Made by a program: the position numbers and the translations under genes. From assembly GCF_002742385.2 (NCBI RefSeq), contig NZ_MJBI02000001.1, forward strand, positions 372,001 to 436,000: DNA of 64,000 bases. The letters are read 5' to 3'. Below the pieces are notes generated by a model, which did not search any database, had not been told where the DNA came from, and saw only the letters and a program-made list of their open reading frames with translations. Source of the DNA: Macrococcoides goetzii (GTDB lineage Bacteria > Bacillota > Bacilli > Staphylococcales > Staphylococcaceae). Shown here one piece after another: positions 1 to 7,860 of the stretch (position 1 is its first letter; the number at the start of each line of letters is the position of its first letter).

Positions 1-180
1 CACATAATATACCTCGTAAAGTTAATAACTTTAATCCATTAACGCTGGATACGTCGCAATCTACTCATACAAACTTTCTTTGCGAAGCTTAGAGTCATCC
101 TTTAATTCGTTACTTCTTTTCAGCTACCGAAGCTCTCTATTTTATGAATTAAATCTTCTCATCAATGCTATTTTTATTAT
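1..180 (-). promoter_or_regulatory. T-box-like leader, probable methionine specifier (partial)
   Basis: Read on the minus strand this stretch shows the marks of T-box Stem I: AGAGAG (138-133), a short stem, GGTAGCTG (128-121) at the apex, and an 8-bp helix TTTAATTC/GAATTAAA (153-146 with 108-101). Straight after the helix comes ATGACTCT, so the specifier is most simply AUG (98-96) followed by the common ACU. Hairpins follow at 50-36 and 33-17. The antiterminator and the controlled gene lie beyond the left edge. In staphylococci a methionine T-box controls the metICFE operon; applying that to the unseen gene is inference. Confidence 0.6.
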
Positions 181-187
181 TAGATAT

Positions 188-216
188 AATATATAAGATA
201 ATTGTGAAAATTACAA
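188..216 (-). promoter_or_regulatory. Promoter of the T-box leader
   Basis: On the minus strand TTGTAA (216-211) and TATATT (193-188) are separated by 17 bases, a plausible sigma-A promoter starting about 20 bases before the T-box Stem I. The region is very A+T-rich, so chance matches are likely. Confidence 0.4.
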
Positions 217-288
217 TATTAATTTTTTATTATTCAAATTTTATGATGAGAATTATTTTGTGACAATCAATAATAAGAAATAGAATTT

Positions 289-419
289 GAAATTGGTGAA
301 ACCCCAATTTCGGCAGGAAAATCCAATCTGAAATTGGTGAAACCCCAATTTCGACAAACAAATTCAATCTGAAATTGGTAAAACCCCAATTTCGAACTAA
401 CATTTCTTATCGAAATTGG
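289..419. repeat. 41-bp tandem repeat of a hairpin, 3.5 copies
   Basis: Three inverted repeats with arms GAAATTGG and CCAATTTC around a loop of TG(A/G)AAACC type begin at 289, 330 and 371, exactly 41 bases apart. A fourth left arm begins at 412, keeping the period. The 18 bases between hairpins are also related (AAATYCAATCT). The block lies between the divergent T-box transcript and the fusB-like gene. Function unknown; it could act as a transcription barrier or be a regional repeat family. Confidence 0.85.
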
Positions 420-442
420 AGATGCACACATCAACTTTAATT

Positions 443-472
443 TTTACTATCATTTTAATATTATGCTATACT
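443..472 (+). promoter_or_regulatory. Promoter of the fusB-like gene
   Basis: TTTACT (443-448) and TATACT (467-472) stand 18 bases apart, with the start codon about 29 bases further on. The short leader leaves no room for the leader-peptide attenuator known upstream of plasmid fusB. Confidence 0.5.
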
Positions 473-500
473 CAAATCACTAAAGTGAGGTATAGACAAA

Positions 501-1130
501 ATGATAAAAGTATATGAATTTGCGCAAGTAATGTTTAAAGTGAACCAGTTACTTAAGATTTATAAAACAAATGATCCAACGACGAATAAAGCACAAAAAA
601 ATATTATATTAGACGAAATTAGAGCGATTTACATTGTGAATGGTATAGATGCAAGTGAGTATATTACTCAACTTGATGATATTCGTCTTTCTAAGACGAA
701 AGCTAATATGATTCTTTCAGAAATGAAACAGTTTGTGGAACCTTTTGAAATGCCTTCCGCTAAACAAGTAGAGAAGTTATTCAAAAAGGTAAAGAAATTA
801 AAGACACCACCAAGTGACCAATATGATCTTCAGATGATGAGCTATCTTGGTTGGAATGATTATTCTGCAAATCGAAAGTATATTGTCTATAAAGATAGTA
901 AAGGTGCTTTTCAAAGTATATACGGGGAATTAGCTCCAACTAAAGTGAAGGGATTTTGTTCGATTTGTCAACATGAATCTGATGTTTCATTATTCTTAAA
1001 TAAGACAAAAGCGAATAGTGACGGAACATATACGAAAAAGGGTGATTATATTTGTCATGATAGTAATGTGTGTAATCAACATTTAGATGACATCGAAAAA
1101 TTATATCATTTCATACAAAAAATAAAGTAA
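501..1130 (+). CDS. FusB/FusC-family EF-G-binding protein
   Basis: The 209-residue protein matches the FusB/FusC family in length and layout: an N-terminal helical bundle (about 1-95) and a C-terminal zinc-binding domain with C153-x2-C156 and a second ligand group around C185, C191 and H194. FusB-type proteins bind elongation factor G on the ribosome and help release it when fusidic acid stalls it, giving resistance by target protection. The start has a GTGAGG ribosome binding site and its own promoter. No insertion sequence or plasmid marker flanks it, so it may be an intrinsic chromosomal member such as those in several non-aureus staphylococci. The level of resistance cannot be read from sequence. 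Confidence 0.85.
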   Translation: MIKVYEFAQVMFKVNQLLKIYKTNDPTTNKAQKNIILDEIRAIYIVNGIDASEYITQLDDIRLSKTKANMILSEMKQFVEPFEMPSAKQVEKLFKKVKKLKTPPSDQYDLQMMSYLGWNDYSANRKYIVYKDSKGAFQSIYGELAPTKVKGFCSICQHESDVSLFLNKTKANSDGTYTKKGDYICHDSNVCNQHLDDIEKLYHFIQKIK

Positions 1131-1157
1131 GTGTCGTATAATGACGGACACTTACTT
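1124..1157. terminator. Bidirectional terminator
   Basis: AAGTAAGTGTC (from 1124) pairs with GACACTTACTTT (ending near 1157), followed by a T-rich tract on both strands. It separates the fusB-like gene from the convergent membrane-protein gene. Confidence 0.8.
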
Positions 1158-1441
1158 TATTTTTTATTAGTACTTTTTCTTTTAATAATGAGATAGATCG
1201 TTATTATATTGATAATTGTAAAAGCTACAAAGATTACTAGCGAAATAGTAACTGCAATTTTAACCCATAATTCATCGCGTATGCTTAGAGTGCGAATATT
1301 AATTAAGATCAATGTAAGTGAGATAATGAGTGAAAATATAGGTGGTACTAAATTCATTTTATCTAAATTTGGATTGTTATAGTTTAAATATTTGATAATA
1401 ACATCTCCTAAATAAGTATTTACTTCTTCCTCTGCCACCAT
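1157..1441 (-). CDS. Small two-helix membrane protein downstream of rtcB
   Basis: A 94-residue protein with two hydrophobic segments (about 31-50 and 60-87) and a basic C-terminus (KRKSTNKK), so probably a small integral membrane protein. Its first 22 bases overlap the end of rtcB in another frame, suggesting co-transcription. The ribosome binding site is weak (AAAGGTG about 13 bases upstream), and an internal Met at residue 29 is an alternative start. I do not recognise the family. Confidence 0.6.
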   Translation of the reverse strand: MVAEEEVNTYLGDVIIKYLNYNNPNLDKMNLVPPIFSLIISLTLILINIRTLSIRDELWVKIAVTISLVIFVAFTIINIITIYLIIKRKSTNKK

Positions 1442-2706
1442 TTAGGTGTTTCAACACCTTTATGATTATATACTGGTTTAATGATGTCAATAATTTCAAC
1501 TGAGTCATGAATATGCTTAATAATTTCATCGATTGGTTTGTACGCATCAGGTGCTTCATCTAAAGTGTCTTCTACAACCGTACTACTATATATCCCTTCC
1601 ATTTGCTTTTCAAATGTTTCTAAGTTGAGCGTCTGTTTAGCTTTTGAACGAGATAATACGCGTCCTGCACCGTGTGGCGCAGAATAATTCCACTCTGGAT
1701 TACCTTTACCTTTTCCGATGATGATGCCGTCACGCATATTGATTGGAATAACAACATCTCTATCAAGACTCGCATCACATGCACCTTTACGGATTAAATA
1801 TTCTTTATCTTTTACCTCTATAAAATTATGAGGTGAATTTATGATTTTTGTATTGTCCATCTGTATTCCAAAGTAATTGAGGATAACGGCTGTCATCATT
1901 AAACGACTCGTTTCTGCGAAGCGGCATGCAGCTGTCATATCATTAATGTAATGCAATAAGCTTTCACCTTTAAGATAGCTAACTTCATCATCATAATGAT
2001 TGTCCTGATTCAGTTGTTTTACAAATTTTATCATCGGTTGAATAGCATGATGTTTATTCTGTTCTTTTAAGATGTTAATGATAGGTGCAACATCAATATT
2101 TTTATGACTCTCTCTAGCTAAATCCTGATAGTGTTTTTCTATTTTAGCCCCTAAGAAGCGGCTACCAGAATGAATCGTAAGGTAATATTCATCTAATTTA
2201 TTCTTACCAATCTCAACAAAATGATTACCGCCGCCTAATGTTCCGACAGAATTGATTAATTGAATCATATTTACATTTTGAAATAGTAAAGATGTTTGAA
2301 TTTCTTTTAAATTATCTAAAATAATTGCTTTAATTTCTGAAGAAATATTATGAAATACAGGATGCTTAAGTTCATCGGTCCTTGGATATGTTGAAATATT
2401 GTCAGTTATATACTGATCAAGCTCTGAAAAGTTAATATTATCAAGTTTGCCTAATGGATAACTCATCATCCCACAACCAATATCCACACCGATAAATGCA
2501 GGTGGAATCTTGGCACTAGATTTGTTCATAAGAATAGATGTACCAATCGCACAACCTTTTCCCTCATGTACATCAGGCATCATCACAATATTAGTGCCAG
2601 ATAGAAAATCAAGGTTCGTCATATTCTGAACTCTATTCCTGGCAGCGTCTTCAATGTTATCTGTCATGATAACCGCATGTGTATATTTTCCGGTGATGTT
2701 TATCAT
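1420..2706 (-). CDS. rtcB: RtcB-family RNA ligase
   Basis: The 428-residue protein carries the RtcB signatures in order: D45-x-H47 in the N-terminal metal site, GVDIGCGM with metal-ligand Cys (C78), GGGNHFVEI, HSGSR, and near residue 345 HGAGR followed by RSKAKQ, where the guanylylated histidine sits. RtcB joins RNA 2',3'-cyclic phosphate or 3'-phosphate ends to 5'-OH ends using GTP and Mn2+, and acts in RNA repair or tRNA ligation. No archease or RtcA gene is nearby. A small membrane-protein gene overlaps its 3' end. Confidence 0.93.
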   Translation of the reverse strand: MINITGKYTHAVIMTDNIEDAARNRVQNMTNLDFLSGTNIVMMPDVHEGKGCAIGTSILMNKSSAKIPPAFIGVDIGCGMMSYPLGKLDNINFSELDQYITDNISTYPRTDELKHPVFHNISSEIKAIILDNLKEIQTSLLFQNVNMIQLINSVGTLGGGNHFVEIGKNKLDEYYLTIHSGSRFLGAKIEKHYQDLARESHKNIDVAPIINILKEQNKHHAIQPMIKFVKQLNQDNHYDDEVSYLKGESLLHYINDMTAACRFAETSRLMMTAVILNYFGIQMDNTKIINSPHNFIEVKDKEYLIRKGACDASLDRDVVIPINMRDGIIIGKGKGNPEWNYSAPHGAGRVLSRSKAKQTLNLETFEKQMEGIYSSTVVEDTLDEAPDAYKPIDEIIKHIHDSVEIIDIIKPVYNHKGVETPKWWQRKK

Positions 2707-2865
2707 TTTTATAACTCCGATCTAAATTTATTAACAATAATACTATACTATGTGTAAAAATTAGTCAAAAAAGGGTGTGATATAATGGAATAAATAAAAA
2801 AGTAAATATATTTTACAAATAAATTTACTATGTTGGATATATAAAATTCGATATGAGGTGTAGTT

Positions 2866-3693
2866 ATGTTTAAATCATTAAAAAAAGGCGATGTTATTGC
2901 AGAGAAACTACCAAAAAACAAATATGGATGTATGATAGTACTTGATGGATATGATATAGAAGAAAAGTCAGTAATTGTTGCAATGTCTACGTATCTAAAG
3001 GAAATTCCACCATCTTTAAATGATAAAGATGTATATCAAATAAAAAAACATGATAGATTTTGGAAATTTGATGCGACATATGGTGCTGAAAGTTTTGCAC
3101 AGTCAGATGAAATGTATACACTCATAGGAAATATTGATACGGATTTCATTAAACCAACTTCTTACCCTAGCTTTGGATTGTTATCTTCAGTAGAGATTTA
3201 TTATGAATGGTTTAGAAATACTCATCCTGATGAATTTCAAAAGCAGATGGATGAAGAACAAAAACAATTTGAAGCCAAAAGAGAAAGTATTGTATATGAG
3301 TACATGGATGAAGATGAATTCTGGAAAGTACTTAACAAATTATTTAAACGAAGATTAGATATTGAAAAAGCGATAAAAAAACTTTCAAAATATAAAGAAC
3401 AAGAAATTATAGCGTTTAATAATACGTTAGCTGAAGTTCTTTCAAAATCTATAGAAATAAATGCAATGATCGATGATGAAATTGATGATAATATGTCGTC
3501 TGACTTATTTTTGTATGCCAGATGTTTTGTGATTGTACAGGGAGAAGATGAATATTATGAAATGATTGAAAATGGTTTTCTGGATATGTCAGATGAAGAT
3601 GAAAGTTATGAAGAATTATTAGAACTCGTCGATGAAGCATTATTACGAAAAGGATTAGAAGTTGATTACGATAAGCTGAGAGAAATTTTATAG
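2866..3693 (+). CDS. Acidic protein with Imm26-like N-terminus and DUF4240-like C-terminus
   Basis: A 275-residue cytosolic protein. The first 100 residues (KKGDVIAEKLP, then a YGCMIVLDG strand) resemble Imm26-type immunity proteins. Residues about 148-240 (EFWKVLNKLF, then SSDLFLYARCFVIVQG) resemble DUF4240. The last 40 residues are very acidic. It is a single gene with a GAGGTG ribosome binding site. The domain calls rest on motif memory and are tentative; no function is assigned. Its place among accessory genes would suit an orphan immunity-type gene. Confidence 0.55.
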   Translation: MFKSLKKGDVIAEKLPKNKYGCMIVLDGYDIEEKSVIVAMSTYLKEIPPSLNDKDVYQIKKHDRFWKFDATYGAESFAQSDEMYTLIGNIDTDFIKPTSYPSFGLLSSVEIYYEWFRNTHPDEFQKQMDEEQKQFEAKRESIVYEYMDEDEFWKVLNKLFKRRLDIEKAIKKLSKYKEQEIIAFNNTLAEVLSKSIEINAMIDDEIDDNMSSDLFLYARCFVIVQGEDEYYEMIENGFLDMSDEDESYEELLELVDEALLRKGLEVDYDKLREIL

Positions 3694-3770
3694 AATAATA
3701 TTTGAAAGCCACAATTTATTTCATTATTTATAGGGTATAAACTTTTATAAAAAGTATGAGGTGAATTTTT

Positions 3771-4442
3771 ATGAAAAAAATTATGATTATTAATACAAAT
3801 ACAGATCATTATAAAGGTTTAGAGGAAAAGACAGGATTATGGCTAGGCGAGCTTGTTCATTTTTATGATTATTTTAAAGACAAAGAAGTTAAGATAGATC
3901 TGTATAGCGTTAAAGGCGGGAAAGTACCGATTGATCCGTTTAGCGTGAGTACTTTGATGTTAGATTATAAGACTAAGAATTACATGGAAGATCCTGAGTT
4001 TATGAAATTATTAGATAATACAAAGTCTATTCATGAAGCGCAAGTAAGTGATTACGACGCAGTTTACTTTACTGGTGGACATGGTACTGTGTTTGATTTT
4101 GTTGATAATGAAGATATTTCTCGAATTCTTAAAGAAATGGATAAAGAAAAGAAAGTGATATCATCTGTATGTCATGGTGCAGCAGCTTTACTGAACTTTG
4201 AGGACAATCGTTTGAAAGATACAGAGTTAACCGGATTCTCTAATCTAGAAGAACAAATGGTGAGAAAGACGAATAAAGTACCATTTCTATTAGAAGATGA
4301 GCTTAAGAAGAAGGGTGCGAATTATAAAAAAGCGGTATTACCGATGGCTTCGAAAGTCGTTCAGGATGGTAATATTATTACTGGACAAAATCCACAATCA
4401 CCTAAAATTGTTGCGAAGAAAGTTTGGAGTGCAATTAAGTAA
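3771..4442 (+). CDS. DJ-1/PfpI-family (Hsp31-like) protein
   Basis: A 223-residue member of the class I glutamine amidotransferase-like superfamily. The nucleophile elbow is SSVCHGAAAL with C134 and H135, preceded by YFTGGHG (about 99-105), as in Hsp31/YajL-like glyoxalase III and deglycase-type proteins. E27 lies where the conserved Glu near the Cys is expected. A likely role is detoxification of reactive carbonyls or stress protection; substrate unknown. A decayed duplicate lies downstream at 6326-6470. Confidence 0.85.
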   Translation: MKKIMIINTNTDHYKGLEEKTGLWLGELVHFYDYFKDKEVKIDLYSVKGGKVPIDPFSVSTLMLDYKTKNYMEDPEFMKLLDNTKSIHEAQVSDYDAVYFTGGHGTVFDFVDNEDISRILKEMDKEKKVISSVCHGAAALLNFEDNRLKDTELTGFSNLEEQMVRKTNKVPFLLEDELKKKGANYKKAVLPMASKVVQDGNIITGQNPQSPKIVAKKVWSAIK

Positions 4443-4596
4443 ATTCTAATATAACAATATTATGTGAACAGACTGTCTATATTTGGATGGTTTGTTTTTT
4501 ATGGAGTTTAACTTTTTTATAATTTTTTTTAGAATATTATTAATTTTCGTTAATTTAAAGTGATATAATTATAAAAAAATTTAGAGAGGTGAGTTT

Positions 4597-5097
4597 ATGA
4601 TAATACGATCGGTTGAAGTAAAAGATGCAGAGAAGATTCTAGAATATACAAAAATTGTAGGCAATGAATCTAATAATTTACTGTTTGGATCGGAAGGGAT
4701 TGGATTAAATGTTGACCAAGAAGTAAAAGTTTTAGAATCTATCATTAATCATCCTAAACAAATAATGATTGTAGCAATTGCAAATGATGAAATTGTTGGT
4801 TTAGCAAACTTATCAGGTCAAACACGTGAACGTATTGCGCATCAAGCTCGTCTTGCTATTTCGGTTAGAAAGGACTATTGGGGTAAAGGTATAAGTTCTC
4901 AATTAATGAGCAGTCTAATTAATTTTGCGAAAGAGATTCAAATAGAAGTGATAACTTTAGAAGTATTTAGTAATAATATTCGAGGAATTAAACTATATGA
5001 AAAATTTGGTTTTGAACATATTGGAGAATTTAAAAAGTTTGCCAAAATTAACGGTGAATTTGTAGATGCGAAGTTGATGAACTTATATTTAAAGTAG
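4597..5097 (+). CDS. GNAT-family N-acetyltransferase
   Basis: The 166 residues form one GNAT domain. The acetyl-CoA loop is DYWGKGISSQLM (about 92-103), followed by the LEVFSNNIRGIKLYEKFGF block typical of RimI/SpeG-like enzymes. Ribosome binding site GAGAGGTGAG. It lies between a DJ-1 gene and its pseudogene copy, before a second GNAT-containing gene. Substrate unknown. Confidence 0.85.
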   Translation: MIIRSVEVKDAEKILEYTKIVGNESNNLLFGSEGIGLNVDQEVKVLESIINHPKQIMIVAIANDEIVGLANLSGQTRERIAHQARLAISVRKDYWGKGISSQLMSSLINFAKEIQIEVITLEVFSNNIRGIKLYEKFGFEHIGEFKKFAKINGEFVDAKLMNLYLK

Positions 5098-5135
5098 ATT
5101 TAATATGAATAACTCATCCTAAAAGGAGTCTTATT

Positions 5136-6209
5136 ATGACAGAATATTTTATTGGAATTGTACCTCCGGAAGAAATATATAATGACATTATTAATATTCA
5201 AAAGAAATACATATCTAAACTTGGTGTAGAACCACATATAACTTTAAAAGCGCAAAGTAATTTGACTGATGATGAACAATGGATTGAAATAGTTACTAAA
5301 ATTATTGAAAATACTAATCAATTTGAAGTGAAAATTGAAGGTACAAAATACTTTGGTGAATTAGTAATGTTTTTATCAGTGATTTCTCCTGAATTGAAAT
5401 CACTGCATCAATCTATCGTTGATGAATTAAATGTTCCAGATTTATTGAGAGAAAAATGCTTTGAAGGAGATCGATATGTAGGACATATTACAGTTGGTAA
5501 AACTACATATCCTTCAGGTTTAAGTTCAAACACATTAACATGGAGTGAATTAAAATTAATGGAAGAAGAAATTAATGCTTCGATTAATACAAATCATTTT
5601 CTTGTTGATTCAGTTTGGATTTATAAAAAAGAAAAGAATGAATATAAGCGATACAAGCAAATACTTCTACATGATAATAAAGAAAAAAATAATCAATTTA
5701 AGTTTATTTCAATGGAAAAAGATGTACCTGAAGTTTGGATACGATCTTTAGATAAAAAAGAATATTCCATTATAAAAGAATTTTTGTACCATGCAATTTA
5801 TGTTCCTGAAGGGAGTAAAAAACCTAATAAATCAATCGTAGATAAAAAAGAATTATTAAAGTATTATGAAGATTTTGGAAGAAAAGATGATTATACTATG
5901 GCAGCAGTAATAAATAATAGAGTAATAGGTTTAGCATGGTGTAGACAATTTAATGAAACTGATAAAAGTTATGGGTTCTATAAGGATGATTTTGTTGAAT
6001 TAAATATTTCGATATTACCAGATTTTCGAAAACAAGGTTTAGGAAAAGTTCTTATGGAACAATTAATTTATTTATTAAAAAATAATAATGTTAATGGAAT
6101 TTCATTAAGTGTTACGAACGGAAATTATGCACAACAATTATATGAAAATATTGGGTTTAAACCAATTGCTGTTAGAGATGAAGATACATTAATGATTAAA
6201 AAATTATAA
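5136..6209 (+). CDS. 2H phosphoesterase-GNAT fusion protein
   Basis: A 357-residue two-domain protein. Residues 1-180 form a 2'-5' RNA ligase-like 2H phosphoesterase with both HxT motifs, H34-x-T36 (EPHITL) and H117-x-T119 (GHITVG), 83 residues apart. Residues 190-357 form a GNAT domain with acetyl-CoA loop RKQGLGKVL (298-306) and the usual LYENIGF end. The frame is open throughout and AAAGGAG precedes the start. 2H enzymes act on 2',3'-cyclic or 2'-5' phosphodiesters of RNA or nucleotides. Coupling to an acetyltransferase suggests a substrate handled by both, such as a nucleotide conjugate, but this is inference. Confidence 0.85.
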   Translation: MTEYFIGIVPPEEIYNDIINIQKKYISKLGVEPHITLKAQSNLTDDEQWIEIVTKIIENTNQFEVKIEGTKYFGELVMFLSVISPELKSLHQSIVDELNVPDLLREKCFEGDRYVGHITVGKTTYPSGLSSNTLTWSELKLMEEEINASINTNHFLVDSVWIYKKEKNEYKRYKQILLHDNKEKNNQFKFISMEKDVPEVWIRSLDKKEYSIIKEFLYHAIYVPEGSKKPNKSIVDKKELLKYYEDFGRKDDYTMAAVINNRVIGLAWCRQFNETDKSYGFYKDDFVELNISILPDFRKQGLGKVLMEQLIYLLKNNNVNGISLSVTNGNYAQQLYENIGFKPIAVRDEDTLMIKKL

Positions 6210-6325
6210 CAATCGTACTTTTTGGAAAGTATGTTCAAATTTGTAGTGTAATTAAAGTATGAATATCAAAGTAATAATAATTTATACTCTAATCATTTCA
6301 ATTAAGGTGTTTTATGATAATAATA

Positions 6326-6470
6326 CTAAACTTTGAGGACAATCGCTTGCAAGGTACAGTTTTAAATGGATTCTCTAATTTAGAAGAACATATGGTAATA
6401 TCATTACCGGACAAAATCCACAATCGCCAAAAAGTGTGGCTAAGAAAGTCTGGAATGCAATTCACTAATT
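6326..6470 (+). pseudogene. Decayed copy of the DJ-1/PfpI gene
   Basis: The first part matches 4192-4261 of the intact gene (LNFEDNRL and GFSNLEE are readable). After ATGGT at 6392-6396 the sequence jumps to the region matching 4366-4440 (GGACAAAATCCACAATCGCC). The missing 109 bases lie between two ATGGT words in the intact gene (4257-4261 and 4366-4370), so a microhomology deletion explains it and shifts the frame. The 5' half including the catalytic Cys is absent. A 68-residue open frame from 6314 runs through it but is not a real protein. Confidence 0.88.
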
Positions 6471-6497
6471 ATTTTACGAAAGAATATATGTATTACA

Positions 6498-6529
6498 AAT
6501 CTATCCATAGTTTTGGATAGATTTTTTTA
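6498..6529 (+). terminator. Terminator after the DJ-1 remnant
   Basis: AATCTATCC pairs with GGATAGATT, followed by a T run. A weaker related hairpin follows the intact DJ-1 gene near 4470-4500, so it was probably copied with the gene. Confidence 0.75.
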
Positions 6530-6622
6530 TATATTTACTGTCATATTAAGTTAATTATATAATATATGTGATTAAGTGCTAAACTATGGTAATTTCAATT
6601 TAAAATACGAGGAGGGATGAAG

Positions 6623-7537
6623 ATGACTTTCACAAAACGTGTAATAACTTCTGTTATAATCATTTTTCTAATTGCAGCAGGAATCTTGTATTCTGAGTCA
6701 ACAAAAGAACATGTTAAAGCTAAACCGATAAAAGAGAGTACGCTGATTAAACAATTAGAGAGTAACGCGTATGCAAATGGTGAAGCTGCGATGAAAGATT
6801 TTAAAGAAAAGCTTTTTCCTCATTCAAAGAGTGAAGGTATGATTGTAAATCCAGATAAGCAATCAAATCCTAAATTTTACTCTATAATTGTTAGTGAGAA
6901 AGAGAAAAATGACAAAAACAAAAATTACGCTTTTGGATATGCCATTTATAATCCGAAAAATAAAAATTATAAACTGGACATTATAGCTACAGGTATCCAG
7001 TTAGAAGAAGGAATGACAGGTATAACAAAGAAAACAGTCATTGGCAATACTGTTTCGACATTTTATGCTGGACATAACGAAGATGATAAACTTGAAAAAT
7101 ATGAATCTGGCGTGATTGATGAAGCAACAAATCTTACGGTTAAATTTACAGATCAGATTATACATAATACACAAAGATTAGATGATATTATTTCAAATGA
7201 ATATATTGAAAGTCTGAATGCATTAGAAATGGCTGTAGTAACTCAAACGCCCCCATATAATCCTAAAAATCTTAAAGTTATGATTGCTGATTATGAGCTG
7301 GATGGTAATCAATATGGTGCGGTAGCTGTTATTCACAATAGTGGTGGAGGGCGTATAGTGACACGTGTTGTTGATAATCTATTGATATCAAAGCATATGC
7401 AAACCTTTAATAAATCACTTAAAATTGATGGTCAGCAATTAGATATTACGATAGGGAATGAAATTGTAGCATCTTCAAAGAACAGTATTAAACATGAAGT
7501 AGGTAATGTGGGTACTGTTTCGGTCAATATTAAATAA
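6623..7537 (+). CDS. Exported or membrane-anchored protein of unknown function
   Basis: The protein begins with a basic stretch and one hydrophobic segment (about residues 6-24), with no lipobox cysteine, so it is either N-terminally anchored or cleaved. The rest is hydrophilic with alternating strand-like stretches. The start at 6623 is preferred over ATG 6617 because GGAGGG lies directly against the latter. It probably shares a transcript with the small membrane protein at 7551. I do not recognise the family. Confidence 0.7.
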   Translation: MTFTKRVITSVIIIFLIAAGILYSESTKEHVKAKPIKESTLIKQLESNAYANGEAAMKDFKEKLFPHSKSEGMIVNPDKQSNPKFYSIIVSEKEKNDKNKNYAFGYAIYNPKNKNYKLDIIATGIQLEEGMTGITKKTVIGNTVSTFYAGHNEDDKLEKYESGVIDEATNLTVKFTDQIIHNTQRLDDIISNEYIESLNALEMAVVTQTPPYNPKNLKVMIADYELDGNQYGAVAVIHNSGGGRIVTRVVDNLLISKHMQTFNKSLKIDGQQLDITIGNEIVASSKNSIKHEVGNVGTVSVNIK

Positions 7538-7550
7538 AGAGGTGGATATT

Positions 7551-7766
7551 ATGAATTTTGGAGACAAACTATTTATTTTATTTTTAAATGCATGCTGGAT
7601 GTTTTTCATTTATTATTTGGTAAGAATTCACGACAATGAGTTTTTAAATTATTTACCGTTTATCATACCTGCAAGCTTAATTGTTATTTGTTTTATCATG
7701 TTGATTCAATTAAGAGATGAATCGACAAAAGATGTAAAAGTAAGAGAGTTTGATGAAGAAAAGTAG
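7551..7766 (+). CDS. Small two-helix membrane protein
   Basis: A 71-residue protein with two hydrophobic segments (about 5-24 and 32-51) and a charged tail ending FDEEK. GAGGTGG six bases before ATG 7551 fixes the start. It follows the exported protein gene by 13 bases, so the two probably form an operon. Function unknown. Confidence 0.7.
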   Translation: MNFGDKLFILFLNACWMFFIYYLVRIHDNEFLNYLPFIIPASLIVICFIMLIQLRDESTKDVKVREFDEEK

Positions 7767-7818
7767 ATTATCTTACTATTATTATAGAATGGTAATAATT
7801 TTTTGTATTAATAAGATC

Positions 7819-7860
7819 AAAAAAAGTACTAGCTGTTTATATATCAGTTAGTACTTTTTT
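7819..7860. terminator. Bidirectional terminator
   Basis: AAAAAGTACTAGCTG pairs with CAGTTAGTACTTTTT. It overlaps the last codons of the leftward CHAP gene and serves both converging transcripts. Confidence 0.8.

Noticed and set aside
289..419. CRISPR array
   Set aside because: The spacing is short (18 bases), the intervening sequences are related to each other rather than unique, and no cas gene is near.
501..1130. Recently acquired fusidic acid resistance on a mobile element
   Set aside because: No insertion sequence, integrase or repeat borders flank the gene; an intrinsic chromosomal member is as likely.
7506..7550. Longer start for the small membrane protein at 7551
   Set aside because: The extension lies within the previous gene and lacks a ribosome binding site; GAGGTGG precedes 7551.
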